Shown here one piece after another: positions 4,953 through 7,170 of a DNA stretch of 7,170 nucleotides (positions are counted from its first letter, which is position 1; every line of letters starts with the position of its first letter). Location of the stretch: assembly GCA_035535195.1 (NCBI GenBank), contig DATLQK010000041.1:1-7170 (forward strand), read 5' to 3'. Origin of the DNA: JACDAN01 sp035535195. GTDB lineage: Bacteria > Actinomycetota > Thermoleophilia > Gaiellales > Gaiellaceae. Under the pieces are notes generated by a model that worked only from the letters and a program-made list of their open reading frames with translations, did not search any database and had not been told where the DNA came from. The position numbers were made by a program, and so were the translations under genes.

Positions 4953-5506
4953 CCGAGCGCGTCGAGCAGCGCCTTCGCTGCCCTGGCCCGGTGCGAGTTG
5001 GCGCGCTTCCAGCCGTCGCCCAGCTCGGCCACCGTCCGCTCTTCACCCTCCGGCACGAAGATCGGGTCATAGCCGAAGCCTTCGGTGCCGCGCGGCTCCT
5101 CGGCAATCCGGCCCTCGAGGATGCCGGTGCCGCGCCGCTCCCCGGCCGGGCCGAGCGCGACGAGCTCGCAGACGTAGCGCGCCCTCCGCCCCACCCCGTC
5201 CACGCCTTCGAGCTCGTCCAGGAGCCGCTCCACCGGCCGCCCGGCCGCGAACCGGGCAGACTCGATCCCCGGCCGGCCGCCCAGACCGTCGACCTCGATC
5301 CCGGAGTCCTCGCCGAGTACCCAGGCCGAGTGCTCGAGCCTACGGCCGTACTCGGCCTTGGCGCGTGCATTGTCGTAGTAGGTCGAACCGGTCTCGGGCG
5401 GGTAGTCGTCCGCGTCGAGCGGCTCCAGCTCCCACCCGAGCGCCGCACGCAGCTCGCAGAGCTTCCCCGAGTTCTGCGAGGCGAGGAGCGCCCTTAGGGG
5501 TTCCAG
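4949..5506 (-). CDS. rdgB: XTP/dITP pyrophosphatase (RdgB/HAM1 family), non-canonical start
   Basis: RdgB hydrolyses XTP, ITP and dITP to monophosphates and keeps deaminated purines out of nucleic acids. The protein would be 185 residues from the start used here. Conserved elements are LLASQNSGKLCELRAAL (about 7-23, the SxNxxK substrate site), ETGSTYYDNARAKA at 38-51, LGEDSGIEVDGLGGRPGIES at 64-83 (acidic catalytic residues), GTEGFGYDPIFVPEG at 140-154, and the C-terminal SHRARA at 171-176. The body is intact. The start is odd: between the mgtC end and the essential SQNSGK motif this frame has no ATG, GTG or TTG. The nearest usable codon is CTG at 5506, giving MEPLRALLAS and a 13-base overlap with mgtC. 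The family normally starts two to four residues before this strand, so a CTG start or a sequence error is likely. It completes the murI-rph-rdgB set. Confidence 0.92.
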   Translation of the reverse strand: MEPLRALLASQNSGKLCELRAALGWELEPLDADDYPPETGSTYYDNARAKAEYGRRLEHSAWVLGEDSGIEVDGLGGRPGIESARFAAGRPVERLLDELEGVDGVGRRARYVCELVALGPAGERRGTGILEGRIAEEPRGTEGFGYDPIFVPEGEERTVAELGDGWKRANSHRARAAKALLDALG

Positions 5507-6177
5507 CGGGCGCCCCGAACGTCCTCGGCCTGCGTCAGCGCGTCGATCAGCTCGGCCGCAGTGCGCTCCGTGCCGAGCCGCACGCGCACGTCGACCCGCC
5601 GCCGGTCGCCCTCGTCCTGGAACTCGAGCCCCGTGACGTCGGCCCCGGCGCGCTCGACGGCGTCGAGGACGGAGACGGCGCTTGCTCCCGACAGCAGCTC
5701 GACCGCCAAGCGTCCTTCCTCCGGGCGGAAGCGGACGGACATCTTGTAGGCAAGAACCCGCAGCGGCCACAGCGAGACGAGCACGAGCGCCGTCGTCACG
5801 ACCGCGGCCTCGTAGTAGCCGACGCCCGACGCCATCCCGATCGCGGCGACAACCCAGAGCGTGGCGGCGGTCGTCAGACCGCGGATGGAGAGCCCTTGAC
5901 GGATGATCGCTCCCGCGCCGAGGAAGCCGATGCCGCTCACGATCTGTGCAGCGATGCGCGTCGGGTCGAAGACGACGCCTGAGCGGTTCGAGAAGTGCCA
6001 GTCCGTCCACGCGTACGCCGACACCATCGTGAAGAGCGCCGCGCCGACCGAGACGAGCAGGTGCGTGCGCAGGCCCGCCTCGCGCTCCCGGAGCTCCCGC
6101 TCCAGTCCGATCGCGCCGCCGAGCGCCGCGGCGAGCACCACGCGCGCGACGATCTCGAGCGAGCTGAGCTCAGGCAA
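5494..6177 (-). CDS. MgtC/SapB family membrane protein
   Basis: This 227-residue protein has an N-terminal membrane domain with about five helices and a soluble C-terminal ACT-like domain at about 152-222. Family signatures are GLERELREREAGLRTHLLVSVGAAL (about 24-48, the AGLRTH motif), IVSGIGFLGAGAIIRQG at 79-95, and LTTAATLWVVAAIGMASGVG at 101-120. MgtC is best known as a small regulator acting during Mg2+ limitation and in host macrophages, including inhibition of ATP synthase in Salmonella; many environmental bacteria carry members of unknown role. The start is a TTG at 6177 that overlaps the rph stop by 8 bases, with a GGTGG/GGAAG patch upstream as a possible ribosome binding site. No Mg2+ riboswitch is possible in the overlap, so regulation in the classical mgtC manner is not indicated. 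It sits between rph and rdgB, which are adjacent in many actinobacteria. Confidence 0.94.
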   Translation of the reverse strand: MPELSSLEIVARVVLAAALGGAIGLERELREREAGLRTHLLVSVGAALFTMVSAYAWTDWHFSNRSGVVFDPTRIAAQIVSGIGFLGAGAIIRQGLSIRGLTTAATLWVVAAIGMASGVGYYEAAVVTTALVLVSLWPLRVLAYKMSVRFRPEEGRLAVELLSGASAVSVLDAVERAGADVTGLEFQDEGDRRRVDVRVRLGTERTAAELIDALTQAEDVRGARWNP

Positions 6178-6880
6178 CCGGGGCTTCCACCGCCTCCCGC
6201 TGGGCGTCCATGATCCGGGCGATCCCGCTCTCCGCCAGGTCGAGCATCTCGTCGAGCTCCGCGCGGGAGAAGCGTTCGCCCTCCGCCGTGGCCTGCACCT
6301 CGATCAGCCGCCCGTCGCCGCTCAGGACGACGTTGACGTCGACCTCGGCGCGCGAATCCTCGGAGTAGTCGAGGTCGAGCAGGGGCTCGCCGTCGACGAT
6401 GCCGACCGAGACGGCGGCGACGGAGTCCGTGAGTGCGCGCCCGAGGCCGAGCTTGTCGAGGGCGCGTCTGGCCGCAACGTAGGCGCCCGAGATCGCGGCG
6501 CACCTCGTGCCGCCGTCGGCCTGGAGGACGTCGCAATCGAGCCAGAGGGTCCGCTCGCCGAGGGCTTCGAGGTCGGTGATTGCGCGCAGCGAACGGCCGA
6601 TCAGGCGCTGGATCTCGACGGTGCGGCCCTTTTGCCGGCCGGAGCTCGCCTCGCGCGACGTGCGCTCGCCGGTCGACGCCGGGAGCAGGCCGTACTCCGC
6701 CGTCATCCAGCCGCGGCCCGAGCCCTTGAGCCAGCGCGGCACGCCCTCCTCGATCGAGGCGGTGCAGAGGACGCGCGTCCGCCCCACGGAGATCAGCGCG
6801 GAGCCCTGTGGGTTGTCGAGGAAGTCGACCGTGATCTCGAGCGGGCGGAGCTCGTCCGTGCGGCGGCCGTCCTCCCTCAC
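6170..6880 (-). CDS. rph: Ribonuclease PH
   Basis: RNase PH is a phosphate-dependent 3'-to-5' exoribonuclease that trims tRNA and rRNA precursors as a hexameric ring. The protein is 236 residues, the usual length. It is recognised from VGRTRVLCTAS at 32-42, GWMTAEYGLLPAST at 57-70, the GRQKGRTVEIQRLIGRSLRA block at 81-100, LDCDVLQADGGTRCAAISGA at 114-133, and DLDYSEDSRAEVDVNVV at 169-185, which holds the catalytic acidic residues. The GTG start at 6880 overlaps the murI TGA by 4 bases (GTGA), and the rph stop overlaps the mgtC start by 8 bases, so the block is tightly coupled. No missing motif or truncation is seen; the identification is secure. Confidence 0.97.
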   Translation of the reverse strand: MREDGRRTDELRPLEITVDFLDNPQGSALISVGRTRVLCTASIEEGVPRWLKGSGRGWMTAEYGLLPASTGERTSREASSGRQKGRTVEIQRLIGRSLRAITDLEALGERTLWLDCDVLQADGGTRCAAISGAYVAARRALDKLGLGRALTDSVAAVSVGIVDGEPLLDLDYSEDSRAEVDVNVVLSGDGRLIEVQATAEGERFSRAELDEMLDLAESGIARIMDAQREAVEAPVA

Positions 6881-7170
6881 GCCGCGGCGGCCTCGAGCTC
6901 GGCGATGTCGACGTGCCCGGTCCCGTCGAGCGGGAGCTGGAGGAAGCGCTGGCCGAGCCGTTCGAACAGCTTCGTGTCGCCCGTCGTCAGGAAGCGGTAG
7001 CCACCCTCGCGCCGCGAGTCGTTCTCGATGCCTTTCCGCGCCAGCGTCTCCGCGACCTCGCGCGCCGTCTCCTCGGCGGAGAAGACCAGCGTGACGTCCC
7101 GCCCGAAGACCCGCTCGAAGATCGGCCGGATCAGCGGGTAGTGCGTGCAGCCGAGGATCACGGTGTCGGC
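6877..7170 (-). CDS. murI: Glutamate racemase, C-terminal part (truncated by the window edge)
   Basis: Only the last 97 residues are present; the reading frame continues off the right edge. The hallmark is VILGCTHYPLIRP, which holds the second catalytic cysteine of cofactor-independent glutamate racemases, placed here at about residue 7 of the visible part. The remainder (VFGRDVTLVFSAEETAREVAETL, FLTTGDTKLFERLGQRFL) fits the family C-terminal lobe. MurI makes D-glutamate for peptidoglycan precursors in the cytoplasm. Its TGA stop overlaps the rph GTG start. The murI-rph-rdgB linkage is common in actinobacteria and supports the call. Confidence 0.95.
   Translation of the reverse strand, partial: ADTVILGCTHYPLIRPIFERVFGRDVTLVFSAEETAREVAETLARKGIENDSRREGGYRFLTTGDTKLFERLGQRFLQLPLDGTGHVDIAELEAAAA

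Noticed and set aside
5490..5506. A programmed frameshift fusing MgtC to RdgB
   Set aside because: MgtC ends normally after its ACT-like domain and the two functions have no known fusion. The CCCCTAA end alone is not enough evidence.
4949..6010. A 353-residue minus-strand frame that would give RdgB a long N-terminal extension
   Set aside because: The extra region is Arg/Gly-rich shadow of mgtC. Only the last 185 residues match RdgB.
5903..7000. A 365-residue plus-strand open frame opposite murI, rph and mgtC
   Set aside because: The minus strand carries three certain genes; the plus-strand translation is low-complexity and unrecognisable.
1..7170. CRISPR arrays, tRNA or rRNA genes, insertion sequences, integrase sites
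   Set aside because: No spaced direct repeats, cloverleaf-like segments, transposase frames or long terminal inverted repeats were seen, and nearly every base is accounted for by housekeeping genes.

Overview
The window reads as ordinary chromosomal DNA from a high-GC actinobacterium. The evidence is the strong G/C bias at third codon positions, frequent GTG (and one TTG) starts, many 4-base gene overlaps, and the linked murI, rph and rdgB genes, a typical actinobacterial arrangement. A deep-branching lineage such as Thermoleophilia would fit, but that is an impression and not something the sequence proves. Twelve genes are supported. They fill almost all of the sequence, and no stretch over 300 bases lacks a gene. 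The genes at both ends are cut by the window edges.

Left block, minus strand, positions 1 to 3365, transcribed right to left: a Roadblock/LC7 domain protein, a 62-residue one-helix membrane protein, orotate phosphoribosyltransferase (pyrE), the nucleoid protein HU, OMP decarboxylase (pyrF), a small membrane-anchored LysM protein, and a secreted D-Ala-D-Ala carboxypeptidase that is truncated at base 1. PyrE and PyrF carry out the last two steps of UMP synthesis. HU sits between them and has a plausible promoter and strong ribosome binding site of its own. Two perfect hairpins separate it from pyrF. The last two genes belong to the cell envelope.

Middle block, plus strand, 3389 to 4952: a YihY/BrkB-type polytopic membrane protein followed 10 bases later by a class I SAM-dependent methyltransferase. 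It diverges from the Roadblock gene across only 23 bases and converges on rdgB with the two stop codons overlapping in a CTAG.

Right block, minus strand, 4949 to 7170, transcribed right to left: the C-terminal end of glutamate racemase (murI), RNase PH (rph), an MgtC/SapB-family membrane protein, and the XTP/dITP pyrophosphatase gene (rdgB). Each gene overlaps the next by 4 to 13 bases. MgtC is an insertion into the usual murI-rph-rdgB order, and rdgB has no ATG, GTG or TTG at its expected start.

I found no mobile element, CRISPR array, tRNA or rRNA, and no convincing new defence or biosynthetic system. The points worth a second look are the rdgB start codon, the control region around hup, the Roadblock/small-membrane-protein/pyrE overlap, and the very compact divergent and convergent junctions.
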